Part shown: positions 25,497 to 35,689 of the stretch, one piece after another
Position numbering within the stretch: the first letter of the stretch is position 1
Layout: each line of letters opens with the position of its first letter
DNA from: Roseivivax sediminis
GTDB taxonomy: Bacteria; Pseudomonadota; Alphaproteobacteria; Rhodobacterales; Rhodobacteraceae
Assembly (NCBI RefSeq): GCF_900112685.1
Contig: NZ_FOMS01000004.1
Coordinates: 15,025-79,024 of the forward strand
Direction of reading: 5' to 3'
DNA length: 64,000 nt
Position numbers and translations under genes: made by a program
The notes under the pieces: model-generated
The model's database searches: none
The model's input: the letters and a program-made list of their open reading frames with translations, nothing else
Told to the model about the DNA's origin: nothing

Positions 25497-28145
25497 TCAG
25501 GTCCGCGCGAGGTCGGCCTGCTTGGGGAAGCTGCGGCCCTTGAGGCGCGCCGTCGTCCCCTCGATGTCGTCAACGAGCAGCAAGAGGAAATCGCCCTGCG
25601 TCGCTTCCTCCATGGCGCGCTCCACCGCCTCGGCCTCGCTCATGATCACCTCGACGCGGCCGGCGGAGCCCGCCTCTTTCGCGCCCTCGGAGATGAGCTT
25701 GGCGACCTCGCCTTCTGCGCGCCCCCGCAAGTCGGATTCGTAGACAAAGACCGCGTCGCACATGCCGGCGAGTTCCGCGCCGAGGCCCTTAAGGTCCTCG
25801 TCGCGGCGGTTGCCCGGCGCCGTCGACACTGAGATCCGGCGCTGCGTGCCGAGTCCGGTAACCAACGGCGCGAGCGCCTTCAGAGCCGGGACATTGTGGC
25901 CGTAATCGATCAGGCACTTCACGCCGTCCGCCTCGAAATAGTTCGTGCGTCCGGGCATCTGCGCCGGCGTCGGGTGGAAGGTCAGCAGACCCGCGCGAAC
26001 ATCGTCGATCTCCAGCCCGTGCGCCAGCGCCGCCGCCGCGGCGGCCATCGCGTTCTGGACGTTGAACGGCGCGTGCCCCTCGAAGGCGATGGGCACGTCG
26101 TTGACCTCAACGATCTGCACCGTGACCTTGCCGCGCAGCAGCACGATCCAGCCGTTCTTGACGGTCAGCACCATGCCCATCTCGCTCAGATGCTCGGCCA
26201 GGGCGGGGTTGTCGGGATCCATCGTGAAATAGATGATCTCCCCCCGCGCCCAGTAGGTGCCGTGCTCCATCACCAGAGGATCGTCGGCGTTGAGCACGCA
26301 ATAGCCGCCCTCGCCCTTGCGCTTGACCGCGTCGACCACGACCGTCTTGCAGCGCGCCAGTTCCTCAAGCGTGTGGATGTCCCGCTCCCCAAGGTGGTCG
26401 GAGGCGATGTTCAGAAGCACGCCCACATCCGCCTCGTCGAAGCCGAGACCGCGCCGCATGATGCCGCCGCGCGCCACTTCCAGCACGGCGTGCTCGACCG
26501 TCGGTTCGCGAAGGACGGCCTGCGCCGCCGCCGGTCCGGAATAGTCGCCGCGCAGGATCACGTGGTTGTCGATCTCCACAGTGCCGGTGCAGCCCATGCC
26601 CACGGACCAGCCTGCCTGCCGCAGGATATGTGTGGTGAGACGGGTCGTCGTGGTCTTGCCGTTGGTCCCGGTGATCGCGGTGATCGGGATACGCCCGTCG
26701 TCCGTCTGATCCGGGAACAGCATGTCCACGACGTGCTGCCCGACCGGCCGCGGGGTGCCGTGCGTCGGCGCCATGTGCATCCGGAAGCCGGGGCCGGCGT
26801 TCACCTCCACGATGCCCGCCGATTGCTCCTCGAGCGGAAGCGACAGCGTCTCGCACAGAAGGTCGATGCCGATGATGTCGAGCCCGACGATCCGCGCCAC
26901 CCGCTCCATGGTGAAGCGCATCTCGGGATGCACCTCGTCGGTCAGATCGGTGGCGGTGCCGCCGGTGGAGATGTTGGCGGTCGCTTTCAGGAACGCCAGC
27001 TCGCCCTCCGGCAGCACGGTGTCGAGCGTCAGTCCCGCCTGGTCGAGCATCCGGCGCGTCTGTTCGTCCACGTGGATCTGCGTGAGCAGGTTCTCGTGGC
27101 CGACACCGCGGCGGGGATCCTTGTTCGCCTCGTCGATAAGCTGCTGGATCGTGTGCTTGCCGTCGCCCTCGACATGGGCGGGACGCCGCCGCGCGGCGGC
27201 GACGAGCTTTCCGCCGATCACCAGAAGGCGGTGATCCTCGCCCTTGATGTAGCTTTCCACGATGACGCCGGTGTTGTCGTCGCGGGCGCGGGCCAGGGCC
27301 GCGTCATAACCAGCCCTCAGATCCTCGTCCGAGGCGATGTCGGTGCTCACGCCCCGGCCATGATTGCCCGAGAGCGGTTTGGTCACCACCGGCCAGCCGA
27401 TCCACGCGGCGGCCTCCTGCGCCTCCTCGAAAGAATAGCAGGTCTGCCCGCGCGGCACGGCGATGCCGGCATCGGCGAGCACCTGCTTGGTCCAGTCCTT
27501 GTCGTCAGCGATGGAGTGGCCGATGATCCCCGACCCGTCCGTCACCGTCGCCTGGAAGCGGCGCTGCTTCACCCCGTGGCCAAGCTGGGTATAGCTCGTC
27601 CCTTCGGTGAGATTGTAGGACGGGATGTTACGCTCTCTCGCGGCATTGACGATAGAGCCGGTGGAGGGGCCGAGCGCGTTGGCGTCCCGTACTTCTTTCA
27701 GGCGGTCGATGTGCGGCTGCAGATCGACCTCGGCACCGTCGTAGAGCTTTTTCACGATATCGACGGCCGCCTCGCCGGCGGCAAGGCCCGTGGCCTCGTC
27801 GCGGTAGCGGTAAACGACGTTGTAGACGCCCTTCTGGTAACTATCGACGGTCTTGCCATAGCCGACAGAGAACCCCACGAGGTTCTGCATTTCGATCGCC
27901 ACGTGTTCGACCATGTGCCCCGCCCAGGTGCCGTTGCGCACCCGTTGCAGGAAGCCGCCCGGCTCCCCGACAGAACAGCGATGGTCGTGTATCGTCGGCA
28001 TCAGCGCCTCGAGCCGTTCGGCTATGCCGTCGACCTGGTCGCTGGACCTGTCCTCAAGTTCCTCGATGTCCAGGCGCATGTAGATCGCCTGGTAGCGACT
28101 ATAGTAGTTCGGGCCACGCAGCGCGCGGTGTTCAAGTATACGCAA
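25497..28145 (-). CDS. cphA: Cyanophycin synthetase
   Basis: Makes cyanophycin (multi-L-arginyl-poly-L-aspartate) in two ATP-dependent steps, adding Asp to the backbone and Arg to the side chains. 882 aa, normal for CphA1. An N-terminal domain (1-~160, with GTWAGHMVEHVAIE) is followed by an ATP-grasp domain (~165-475, KPLSGNHGRGVS; ending in IVEVNAGPGFRMH) and a C-terminal Mur-ligase-like domain from ~485 with the P-loop ITGTNGKTTTTRL. The start is TTG 28145 with GGAG eight bases upstream and overlaps the cphB end by 14 bases. Cytoplasmic; product forms granules. Confidence 0.96.
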   Translation of the reverse strand: MRILEHRALRGPNYYSRYQAIYMRLDIEELEDRSSDQVDGIAERLEALMPTIHDHRCSVGEPGGFLQRVRNGTWAGHMVEHVAIEMQNLVGFSVGYGKTVDSYQKGVYNVVYRYRDEATGLAAGEAAVDIVKKLYDGAEVDLQPHIDRLKEVRDANALGPSTGSIVNAARERNIPSYNLTEGTSYTQLGHGVKQRRFQATVTDGSGIIGHSIADDKDWTKQVLADAGIAVPRGQTCYSFEEAQEAAAWIGWPVVTKPLSGNHGRGVSTDIASDEDLRAGYDAALARARDDNTGVIVESYIKGEDHRLLVIGGKLVAAARRRPAHVEGDGKHTIQQLIDEANKDPRRGVGHENLLTQIHVDEQTRRMLDQAGLTLDTVLPEGELAFLKATANISTGGTATDLTDEVHPEMRFTMERVARIVGLDIIGIDLLCETLSLPLEEQSAGIVEVNAGPGFRMHMAPTHGTPRPVGQHVVDMLFPDQTDDGRIPITAITGTNGKTTTTRLTTHILRQAGWSVGMGCTGTVEIDNHVILRGDYSGPAAAQAVLREPTVEHAVLEVARGGIMRRGLGFDEADVGVLLNIASDHLGERDIHTLEELARCKTVVVDAVKRKGEGGYCVLNADDPLVMEHGTYWARGEIIYFTMDPDNPALAEHLSEMGMVLTVKNGWIVLLRGKVTVQIVEVNDVPIAFEGHAPFNVQNAMAAAAAALAHGLEIDDVRAGLLTFHPTPAQMPGRTNYFEADGVKCLIDYGHNVPALKALAPLVTGLGTQRRISVSTAPGNRRDEDLKGLGAELAGMCDAVFVYESDLRGRAEGEVAKLISEGAKEAGSAGRVEVIMSEAEAVERAMEEATQGDFLLLLVDDIEGTTARLKGRSFPKQADLART

Positions 28146-29028
28146 TCCTATGCTCCAGCCTTTCGGCCCTGAGCTCGTTGGGTCCCAGGACCCGCCGGTC
28201 CTTCAGGCAGTAAGCGTAGCCCTCGACCAGCGCGTGCATCCTAACGTCGGAAACCGCAACCGGTTCCCCGTCGGCGAGATCGAACACATTCGATCCGCTG
28301 ATACCCGTGCTGTCAACCAGGATGACGTGGCCCGGCCCGAAGGCTCGGATGAGATCGCCGTCGAACTGCACCGCCGCATCCTCGCCGAGGCCGACGCCGA
28401 GGTATTCGGGGTTGGTCGCCCCGACCTCCATCAGCCGCGAGAACCGCCCGCGCTCGAGGAAATGGGTGTCGATGATGACTCCTTCGACGAAACCGAAGCC
28501 GGCGCTCATCTTCACCGCGCCCTTGCGCAGTGCGTCGTCGGCCGGGCCGCCATAGACCATCGTGCGCGACTGGCAGGCCGCGCCCGCCGAGGTGCCCGCC
28601 ACCACCGCGCCGTCGGACCAGTGCTTGCGGATCTCCTCCAGCGCCGGCGAGGCGCCGAGGATGTTGGTCAGCCGCATCTGGTCGCCGCCCGACAGGAAGA
28701 TCACGTCGGAGCGGCGGATCATCTCCAGGAACGTCTCGTCCGCGGCGTCGGCGCGACTGCGGATGCGGATGTCCAGAACCTCGGCCGCGCCGTGATGTCC
28801 GAAGGCGTCGCGGTAACCGGCATAGACGTCGTCCGGCACGGAGCTGGCCGTGGTTATGATGCCGACCACCGGCGCCTCCTTGGGCGTGAGCGCCATGACG
28901 CGGCGCAGGATGGCGGATTCGGCGTGCTTCTCCTCTGCCCCGCCGATGGCGATCAGCGGGCCCTTGGAGGAGATCTTTACGGGCATGTTCATCACGTAGG
29001 GGCTCCGGGGTCTGGACGTCTGTGACAT
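28132..29028 (-). CDS. cphB: Cyanophycinase
   Basis: Serine-type exopeptidase (family S51) that releases beta-Asp-Arg dipeptides from cyanophycin. With the chosen start the protein is 298 aa; the nucleophile Ser147 sits in VAGTSAGAA, and GGAEEKHAES and FLSGGDQMRLT are family motifs. Starts at 29046, 29028 and 28992 are all in frame; 29028 has AAGG close by and 28992 has GGAG ten bases upstream. Its 3' end overlaps cphA by 14 bases, so polymer synthesis and breakdown share a transcript. Lacks a signal peptide, consistent with an intracellular enzyme. Confidence 0.94.
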   Translation of the reverse strand: MSQTSRPRSPYVMNMPVKISSKGPLIAIGGAEEKHAESAILRRVMALTPKEAPVVGIITTASSVPDDVYAGYRDAFGHHGAAEVLDIRIRSRADAADETFLEMIRRSDVIFLSGGDQMRLTNILGASPALEEIRKHWSDGAVVAGTSAGAACQSRTMVYGGPADDALRKGAVKMSAGFGFVEGVIIDTHFLERGRFSRLMEVGATNPEYLGVGLGEDAAVQFDGDLIRAFGPGHVILVDSTGISGSNVFDLADGEPVAVSDVRMHALVEGYAYCLKDRRVLGPNELRAERLEHRIAYT

Positions 29029-29171
29029 AAACCTTGCGCCGATCATATCATCAAGCGATTAACTTCCACGCATCTTGTCGTGAGATCCCGCGCCGCGATG
29101 CGTGTTTGCCACATGAAATTGTGCCGGAACCGGTAAGTCAGCCCAGTTCTTGTGCATTGTAGGGAGGCTAC

Positions 29172-30104
29172 ATGGCCCCGACAGAAGGTTTTTCCCTTGT
29201 CATCCACGGCGGGGCGGGCGTGCTTCCGCGCGAAAAGATGACGCCTGAGCGCGAGGCGGCATGCCACTCGGCGCTGGATCGCGCGCTCTCTGCCGGTGAG
29301 GAGGTGCTGCGCGCGGGGGGCAGCGCGCTCGACGCCGCGACGGCCTCCGTGGTCGTTCTGGAGGACGAGCCGCTCTTCAATGCCGGGCACGGCGCAGTCT
29401 TCACCCGCGACGGCAAGCACGAGATGGATGCCGCCGTCATGGAGGGGCGCACGCGTTTCGCAGGCGCCGTCGCCGGCATCTGCGGGCCGCGCAATCCGGT
29501 CCGCCTCGCGCGCGCCGTCATGGAGCGCACGCCCCATGTCCTGATGATCGGAGAGGGCGCGCTCGCTTTGGCGCGCGAGGCCGGGATCGCCCTTGAGGAC
29601 GAGAGCTATTTCTTCACGCAGGAGCGCTGGAACAGTCTGCAGGAGACTCTGCGGATGGAAGCCGAGGGCGCGCTCGACGACGACCCCTCGCGCCGGCACG
29701 GCACGGTCGGTGCGGTGGCGCGCGACGCGGACGGCAACCTCGCGGCTGCGACCTCCACCGGCGGGATGACCGCCAAGCGGCCTGGCCGCGTCGGCGACAG
29801 CCCGGTGCCCGGCGCCGGCACGTATGCCGACAACCGAACCTGCGCGATCTCGGCCACCGGCGACGGCGAGGCGTTCCTGCGCCTGTCGGTCGCGCACGAA
29901 GTCGACGCACGGATGCGGCTCGCCGGCGCAACGCTAGGGGATGCCGCAAGCGCCGTGATCGGCGAGGAGCTGACCGCGATCGGCGGCGGCGGCGGCCTGA
30001 TCGGCGTCGGCGCGGACGGCTCCATCGCCGCGCCGTTCAACTGCGAAGGCATGTATCGCGGCTGGAGCACCGACTCCGGCGCGCGCGGCACCGCGATCTA
30101 CTGA
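29172..30104 (+). CDS. iaaA: Isoaspartyl peptidase / plant-type L-asparaginase
   Basis: Ntn hydrolase that splits beta-aspartyl dipeptides; in this setting it would release Asp and Arg from the beta-Asp-Arg made by cyanophycinase. 310 aa. The self-cleavage site and nucleophile are Gly177-Thr178 in RRHGTVGAVA, and the second-subunit motifs STGGMTAKRPGRVGDSP and GAGTYAD are present. The first part, LVIHGGAGVLP, is also diagnostic. GGGAGG precedes the ATG at 29172. Divergent from cphB across 125-145 bases, which probably hold promoters for both. Confidence 0.93.
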   Translation: MAPTEGFSLVIHGGAGVLPREKMTPEREAACHSALDRALSAGEEVLRAGGSALDAATASVVVLEDEPLFNAGHGAVFTRDGKHEMDAAVMEGRTRFAGAVAGICGPRNPVRLARAVMERTPHVLMIGEGALALAREAGIALEDESYFFTQERWNSLQETLRMEAEGALDDDPSRRHGTVGAVARDADGNLAAATSTGGMTAKRPGRVGDSPVPGAGTYADNRTCAISATGDGEAFLRLSVAHEVDARMRLAGATLGDAASAVIGEELTAIGGGGGLIGVGADGSIAAPFNCEGMYRGWSTDSGARGTAIY

Positions 30105-30111
30105 CCGGGCG

Positions 30112-30137
30112 GGCGCCGCCGATCGCCGCGCGGCGCC
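30112..30137 (+). terminator. Hairpin after iaaA
   Basis: GGCGCCGC (30112-30119) pairs with GCGGCGCC (30130-30137) around a 10-base loop, then TT. Position eight bases after the iaaA stop fits a weak terminator. Confidence 0.35.
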
Positions 30138-30220
30138 TTGCCATCCCCCCTGCCCCGCCCCAGTTGGCACCCTTGCGCGGGGCTCCGGCCCCCGGCTTGG
30201 GCAGGACAGGGAAACGAGCC

Positions 30221-31810
30221 ATGAGCGACCAGGAATGGTGGCGCGGCGCCGTCATCTACCAGATCTATCCGCGGTCCTTTCAGGACGACAATGCCGACGG
30301 TTTCGGGGATCTCGCCGGGATCACCCGGCGCCTGCCGCATGTCGCGGACCTCGGGGTGGAGGCGATCTGGCTGTCGCCGGTGTTCCCCTCGCCGATGGCC
30401 GACATGGGCTACGATGTCTCCGACCACCGCGACATCGACCCCTCCTTCGGCACGCTGGCGGAGTTCGACGGGCTGGTCGCGCGCGCCCACGGCCTCGGCC
30501 TGCGGGTGCTGATCGACCAGGTGCTCTCGCACAGCTCCGACAGGCACCCGTTCTTCACCGAAAGCCGCGCCTCGCGCGACAACCCCAGGGCGGACTGGTA
30601 CCTCTGGGCCGATCCCAAGCCCGACGGGATGCCGCCCAACAACTGGCAGGCTGTGTTCGGCGGGCCCGCCTGGGAATGGGACGTGCGTCGCAAGCAGTAC
30701 TACTTCCACACCTTCCTCAAGGAGCAGCCGGATTTCGACTTCAACAACGGCGAGGTGCAGGCCTGGGCACTCGACACGCTGCGCTTCTGGCTCGACCGCG
30801 GGGTGGACGGCTTCCGGCTCGACGCGGTGAACCACTACCTGCAGGACCCGCACCTGCGCGACAATCCGGTCGACTGGCGCGAGAAGACGGAGCCCGACTA
30901 CAAGACCTACGAGATGCAGTTCCCGCAATTCTCCAAGAACCGGCCCGAGAACCTGCCGTTCATGGAGGACATGCGCGCGCTTCTCGACAGCTACGACGCC
31001 CGCGTCTTCGTCGGCGAGGTGGGCGAGTCCCACTACCCGGCGGAGCGGCTGGCCGACTACACCGCGCCGGGCCGGCTCCACATGGCCTACACGCCCGAGC
31101 TGATGGGCGAGAAATTCTCGGCCGCGCATGTGCGCCGGCAGATCGAATGGCTGCGGCAGGAAGCGCCCGACAGCTGGCCGTGCTGGGCCTTCTCCAACCA
31201 CGACGTGCCGCGGCACATGACCCGCTGGGCGCGTTTCGGACAGAGCGAGGACGCGCTCGCCCGGCTCTGCGCGGCGCTGCTCCTGTCGCTCGAAGGTTCC
31301 GTCTGCCTCTACCAGGGGGAGGAGCTGGGACTGCCGCAGGCCGACCTCGACTACCACGAGCTTGTCGACCCAGAGGGCCGCGTCTTCTGGCCCGACAACA
31401 AGGGGCGCGACGGATCGCGCACGCCGATGCCGTGGGAGGGCGACGCTCCGCATGGCGGGTTCTCGCAGGCGGAGGAAACCTGGCTTCCGGTCAAGCCGCC
31501 GCACCTGGCCCGCGCGCTCGACCGGCACGATCCCGAGGACGGAATCCCCGCCTTCTACGCCCGGATGATCGCCCTGCGGCGCGCACACCCTGCCCTGCGC
31601 ACCGGGCAGAGTACATTCGCCCAGACCGAGGAGCCGGTCCTCGCCTTCTGGCGCGGGGGGACGCATTTCTGCGCCTTCAACCTCGGCCCCGACGCGGCTG
31701 ACGCGGACCTGCCGGACGGACTGACGCCGCTGTTGACCACGGACGGCGTTGCGGCGGGCGCGTCGCTGCACCTGCCGGGCAACGGCGTCTTCATCGCGCA
31801 GAGGGGCTGA
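30221..31810 (+). CDS. GH13 alpha-glucosidase
   Basis: Exo-acting retaining alpha-glucosidase that hydrolyses small alpha-glucosides (maltose, sucrose or trehalose type), 529 aa, no signal peptide, so cytoplasmic. Nucleophile Asp201 in DGFRLDAVNH, acid/base Glu266 in VFVGEVGE and transition-state Asp328 in SNHDVPRH. The (beta/alpha)8 barrel opens with YQIYPRSFQD. It resembles the AglA/GH13_23 group of alphaproteobacteria. The ATG at 30221 is chosen over upstream codons because WWRGAVIYQIYPRSF follows directly, as in relatives. Four bases separate it from a second GH13 gene. Confidence 0.9.
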   Translation: MSDQEWWRGAVIYQIYPRSFQDDNADGFGDLAGITRRLPHVADLGVEAIWLSPVFPSPMADMGYDVSDHRDIDPSFGTLAEFDGLVARAHGLGLRVLIDQVLSHSSDRHPFFTESRASRDNPRADWYLWADPKPDGMPPNNWQAVFGGPAWEWDVRRKQYYFHTFLKEQPDFDFNNGEVQAWALDTLRFWLDRGVDGFRLDAVNHYLQDPHLRDNPVDWREKTEPDYKTYEMQFPQFSKNRPENLPFMEDMRALLDSYDARVFVGEVGESHYPAERLADYTAPGRLHMAYTPELMGEKFSAAHVRRQIEWLRQEAPDSWPCWAFSNHDVPRHMTRWARFGQSEDALARLCAALLLSLEGSVCLYQGEELGLPQADLDYHELVDPEGRVFWPDNKGRDGSRTPMPWEGDAPHGGFSQAEETWLPVKPPHLARALDRHDPEDGIPAFYARMIALRRAHPALRTGQSTFAQTEEPVLAFWRGGTHFCAFNLGPDAADADLPDGLTPLLTTDGVAAGASLHLPGNGVFIAQRG

Positions 31811-31814
31811 GCCC

Positions 31815-33452
31815 ATGGCCGCGACACCACACTGGTGGCAGAGCGCCGCCGGCTACCAGATCTATCCCCGTTCGTTCCAGGATTCGAACGGCGACGGGAT
31901 CGGGGACATCCCCGGCATCCTCTCGCGGCTCGATCACCTTGCCGATCTCGGGATCGGCTTCGTCTGGCTCTCGCCGGTCTACCGCTCGCCCATGGTCGAC
32001 AACGGCTACGACATCGCCGATTACCGCGACATCGCGCCGGAATTCGGCACGCTCGCCGACATGGACCGGCTGATCGCGGAGGCCCGGGCCCGCGGCATCG
32101 GCATCGTCATGGACCTCGTGGTCAACCATTCCTCGGACCGCCACGCATGGTTCGAGGCGGCGCGCACCTCTCGCGAGGCGCCCGAGCACGACTATTACAT
32201 CTGGCGAGACCCGGCCCCGGACGGCGGCCCGCCGAGCGAACTTCAGGCCTGTTTCGGCGGCCCGGCCTGGACCTTCGCCCCGGAGGTCGGACGCTATTAC
32301 CTCGGCTTCTTCAGCCCGGCGCAGCCCGATCTCAACTGGCAGAACCCTGCGCTCCGGCGCGAGATCTACGACATGATGAACTGGTGGTTCGACCGCGGCA
32401 TCGCGGGCTTCCGCATGGACGTGATCAGCCTCATCGGCAAGGACGTGGATGCGGGCCTCTTCGAGGAAGGCCCGGACCTGCACCCCTTCCTGCAGGAGAT
32501 GCACCGCGAGACGTTTGCCGGCCGGGACGTCGTCACCATCGGCGAAAGCTGGTCGGTGAGCCCCGAGACCGCGCCGCTTTACTGCGGGCGAGACCGGGGC
32601 GAGCTCGACATGGTGTTCCAGTTCAACCACGTCGTGCAGGGCTGGGACCCGGTCCACGGCAAGTGGAAGCCGCGGCCCTTCGATCTGCCGCGGATGAAGC
32701 GGGTGCTGAACGACTGGCAGGCGGCGCTGGCCGAGGACGGCTGGAATTCGCTCTTCCTGTCGAACCACGATCTGCCGCGGCACGTGTCGGTGTACGGCGA
32801 CGACGGAGCGCATCGCGTCGCCTCCGCCAAGGCCTGGGCGACGGCGCTGCACCTGATGCGCGGGACGCCCTTCGTCTACCAGGGCGAAGAGATCGGCATG
32901 ACCAACCGCCGCTTCGCCGACCTGTCGGAGTTCCGAGACCTCGAGACGCTGAACCACCACGCCGCCGAGACCGCGCGCGGCGTGAGCGAGGACGATTTCC
33001 TTGCCGGGGCCAACATCACCAGCCGGGACCACGCCCGCACGCCGATGCAATGGAGCGCCGCGCCCGGCGCCGGCTTCACCGCCGGCACGCCGTGGATCGG
33101 GCTCAACCCGAACCACGAGTGGATCAACGTCGCCGCGGACCGGGCGGACCCGGACGGCGTTTTTGAACGGTATCGGCGGCTGATCGCACTGCGGCGTGAC
33201 CATCCGATCTTCGTCACCGGGCACCATACGCCGCTCGCAGAGGATCATCCGGCGGTGCTTGCCTACCTGCGCGAGGACGCAAGGCAAACCGCGCTGGTCG
33301 TCGCCAACCTCACCTCCGCGCCGGCGGTGCTTGATCTGCCCGAGGAACTTGCGGGGACGTATTCCGACCTTATCCAGGGCGGCGCGGTGACGCTTGACCG
33401 GCTCGTGTCTCTGGAGCCGTGGGAGGCGCGGGCGCTCCTGCGAGAGAGCTGA
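31815..33452 (+). CDS. GH13 alpha-glucosidase (oligo-1,6-glucosidase-like)
   Basis: Second cytoplasmic GH13 enzyme, 545 aa. Nucleophile Asp202 in GFRMDVISLIGKD, acid/base Glu244 in TIGESWS, Asp319 in SNHDLPRH. The MDVISLIGKD motif and the 'TSRDHARTPMQW' loop are typical of the GH13_31 oligo-1,6-glucosidase/trehalose-6-phosphate hydrolase/isomaltase branch, unlike its upstream neighbour. The two enzymes share ~40% or so by eye in the barrel but differ at the subsite loops, so they probably cover different linkages. Convergent with the sugar importer operon. Confidence 0.9.
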   Translation: MAATPHWWQSAAGYQIYPRSFQDSNGDGIGDIPGILSRLDHLADLGIGFVWLSPVYRSPMVDNGYDIADYRDIAPEFGTLADMDRLIAEARARGIGIVMDLVVNHSSDRHAWFEAARTSREAPEHDYYIWRDPAPDGGPPSELQACFGGPAWTFAPEVGRYYLGFFSPAQPDLNWQNPALRREIYDMMNWWFDRGIAGFRMDVISLIGKDVDAGLFEEGPDLHPFLQEMHRETFAGRDVVTIGESWSVSPETAPLYCGRDRGELDMVFQFNHVVQGWDPVHGKWKPRPFDLPRMKRVLNDWQAALAEDGWNSLFLSNHDLPRHVSVYGDDGAHRVASAKAWATALHLMRGTPFVYQGEEIGMTNRRFADLSEFRDLETLNHHAAETARGVSEDDFLAGANITSRDHARTPMQWSAAPGAGFTAGTPWIGLNPNHEWINVAADRADPDGVFERYRRLIALRRDHPIFVTGHHTPLAEDHPAVLAYLREDARQTALVVANLTSAPAVLDLPEELAGTYSDLIQGGAVTLDRLVSLEPWEARALLRES

Positions 33453-33537
33453 GCGCGCTCAGACGCGGCAAGGAGAGGCAGCACCCCGGTAGCGCTGATC
33501 GGTGTCCGCGCTCACACGCGTTTTCGACGTTCCGGCG

Positions 33538-34623
<1,086 letters not shown>

Positions 34624-34633
34624 GGGTGCCCTT

Positions 34634-35689
34634 CTACTTGCCGCCGGTGGAGGCGATGCCGGTGGCGATGTATTTCTGCAGGAACATGAACACGCAAGAG
34701 ATCGGCAGCAGCGTCAGCACCGTCATCGCCAGCAGGTTAGGCCAGTCGGTCTGGAACTCCCCCTGGAAGGAGAAGAGCGCGATCTGGAGCGTGAAGTTCT
34801 CGTTCTCGCTGAGGACGATCAGCGGCCATAGGAAATCGTTCCAGCGCCACATGATGGCGAGGATCGCCAGCACCGCGATCGCCGGGGCCGACAGCGGCAG
34901 GATGATCCGCCAGTAGATCTTCCACTCGCTCGCCTTGTCCATTCGCGCGGCATCGAGGATCTCGTCGGGGATCGTCACCATGTATTGCCGCAACAGGAAC
35001 ACGCCCGTCGGCGTCGCCGCGCCGGGGATGATCACGCCCCACAGGCTGTTGTAGAGGCCCATCTGCGTGACCAGCAGATAGAGCGGCACCAGCACCACCG
35101 TCTGCGGGATCATCAGCGTGGCGATGACCAGAAGCAGCACGGTCGTCCGCCCCCGAAACTCGAACTTCGACAGCGCGAAGGCGGCCATGGAGTTGACCAG
35201 CAGCATGATCGCCGTCGCCATGACCGTGATGAAGGTCGAATTGAAGAGATATCGGAAGAAGGTGAAGCGCTCGAACAGCTCGGTGTAGTTGGAGGTTGTG
35301 AAGGCCACCCGCTCCCGCGCCTCCAGCTCTTTCATCTGCAAGCGGATGCGGTTTTCCGGATCGTCCGGCACCACGACCTCCGCCCGCGATCCGGCGCGGC
35401 GCGTGAGCGCCACCCGCTGGCCTTCAAGCTCTCCGGCGGTGGCGGTGTAGACCAGCAGGGGGTCGTCGAAGCCTTCAACCTCCACCGTCTCCTGCACGTA
35501 GGGCAGGAAGCGCGGCGGGAAGCGGTCGAGCTCGTTCGGCGTCTTGAACGAGGACAGGACCAGCCAGACCACAGGGCCGAACATCAGAAGGAGGCCGAAG
35601 CAGAGGTAACCGTAGCTGACCCAGTCGGTCCAGTGCAGCCGCCCGCCCTTGCCCCGCGTCGCGGTCAGCATGTCCACGATCCTAGCCAT
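34634..35689 (-). CDS. Sugar ABC transporter permease (MalG type) with periplasmic insertion
   Basis: Inner-membrane permease of 351 aa. The EAA loop is ILDAARMDKASEWKIYWRIILP. Between the first and second helices there is an insertion of ~75 residues (about 60-135, containing GELEGQRVALTRRAG and VVVPDDPENRIRLQ) that must lie in the periplasm; most MalG-type proteins are ~275 aa without it. The insertion has the look of a small beta domain. Overlaps the upstream permease gene by eight bases. Confidence 0.92.
   Translation of the reverse strand: MARIVDMLTATRGKGGRLHWTDWVSYGYLCFGLLLMFGPVVWLVLSSFKTPNELDRFPPRFLPYVQETVEVEGFDDPLLVYTATAGELEGQRVALTRRAGSRAEVVVPDDPENRIRLQMKELEARERVAFTTSNYTELFERFTFFRYLFNSTFITVMATAIMLLVNSMAAFALSKFEFRGRTTVLLLVIATLMIPQTVVLVPLYLLVTQMGLYNSLWGVIIPGAATPTGVFLLRQYMVTIPDEILDAARMDKASEWKIYWRIILPLSAPAIAVLAILAIMWRWNDFLWPLIVLSENENFTLQIALFSFQGEFQTDWPNLLAMTVLTLLPISCVFMFLQKYIATGIASTGGK

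Noticed and set aside
28132..28145. Frameshift or fusion at the cphB/cphA junction
   Set aside because: Both proteins are full length; the 14-base overlap is a normal operon overlap with a TTG start and its own ribosome binding site.
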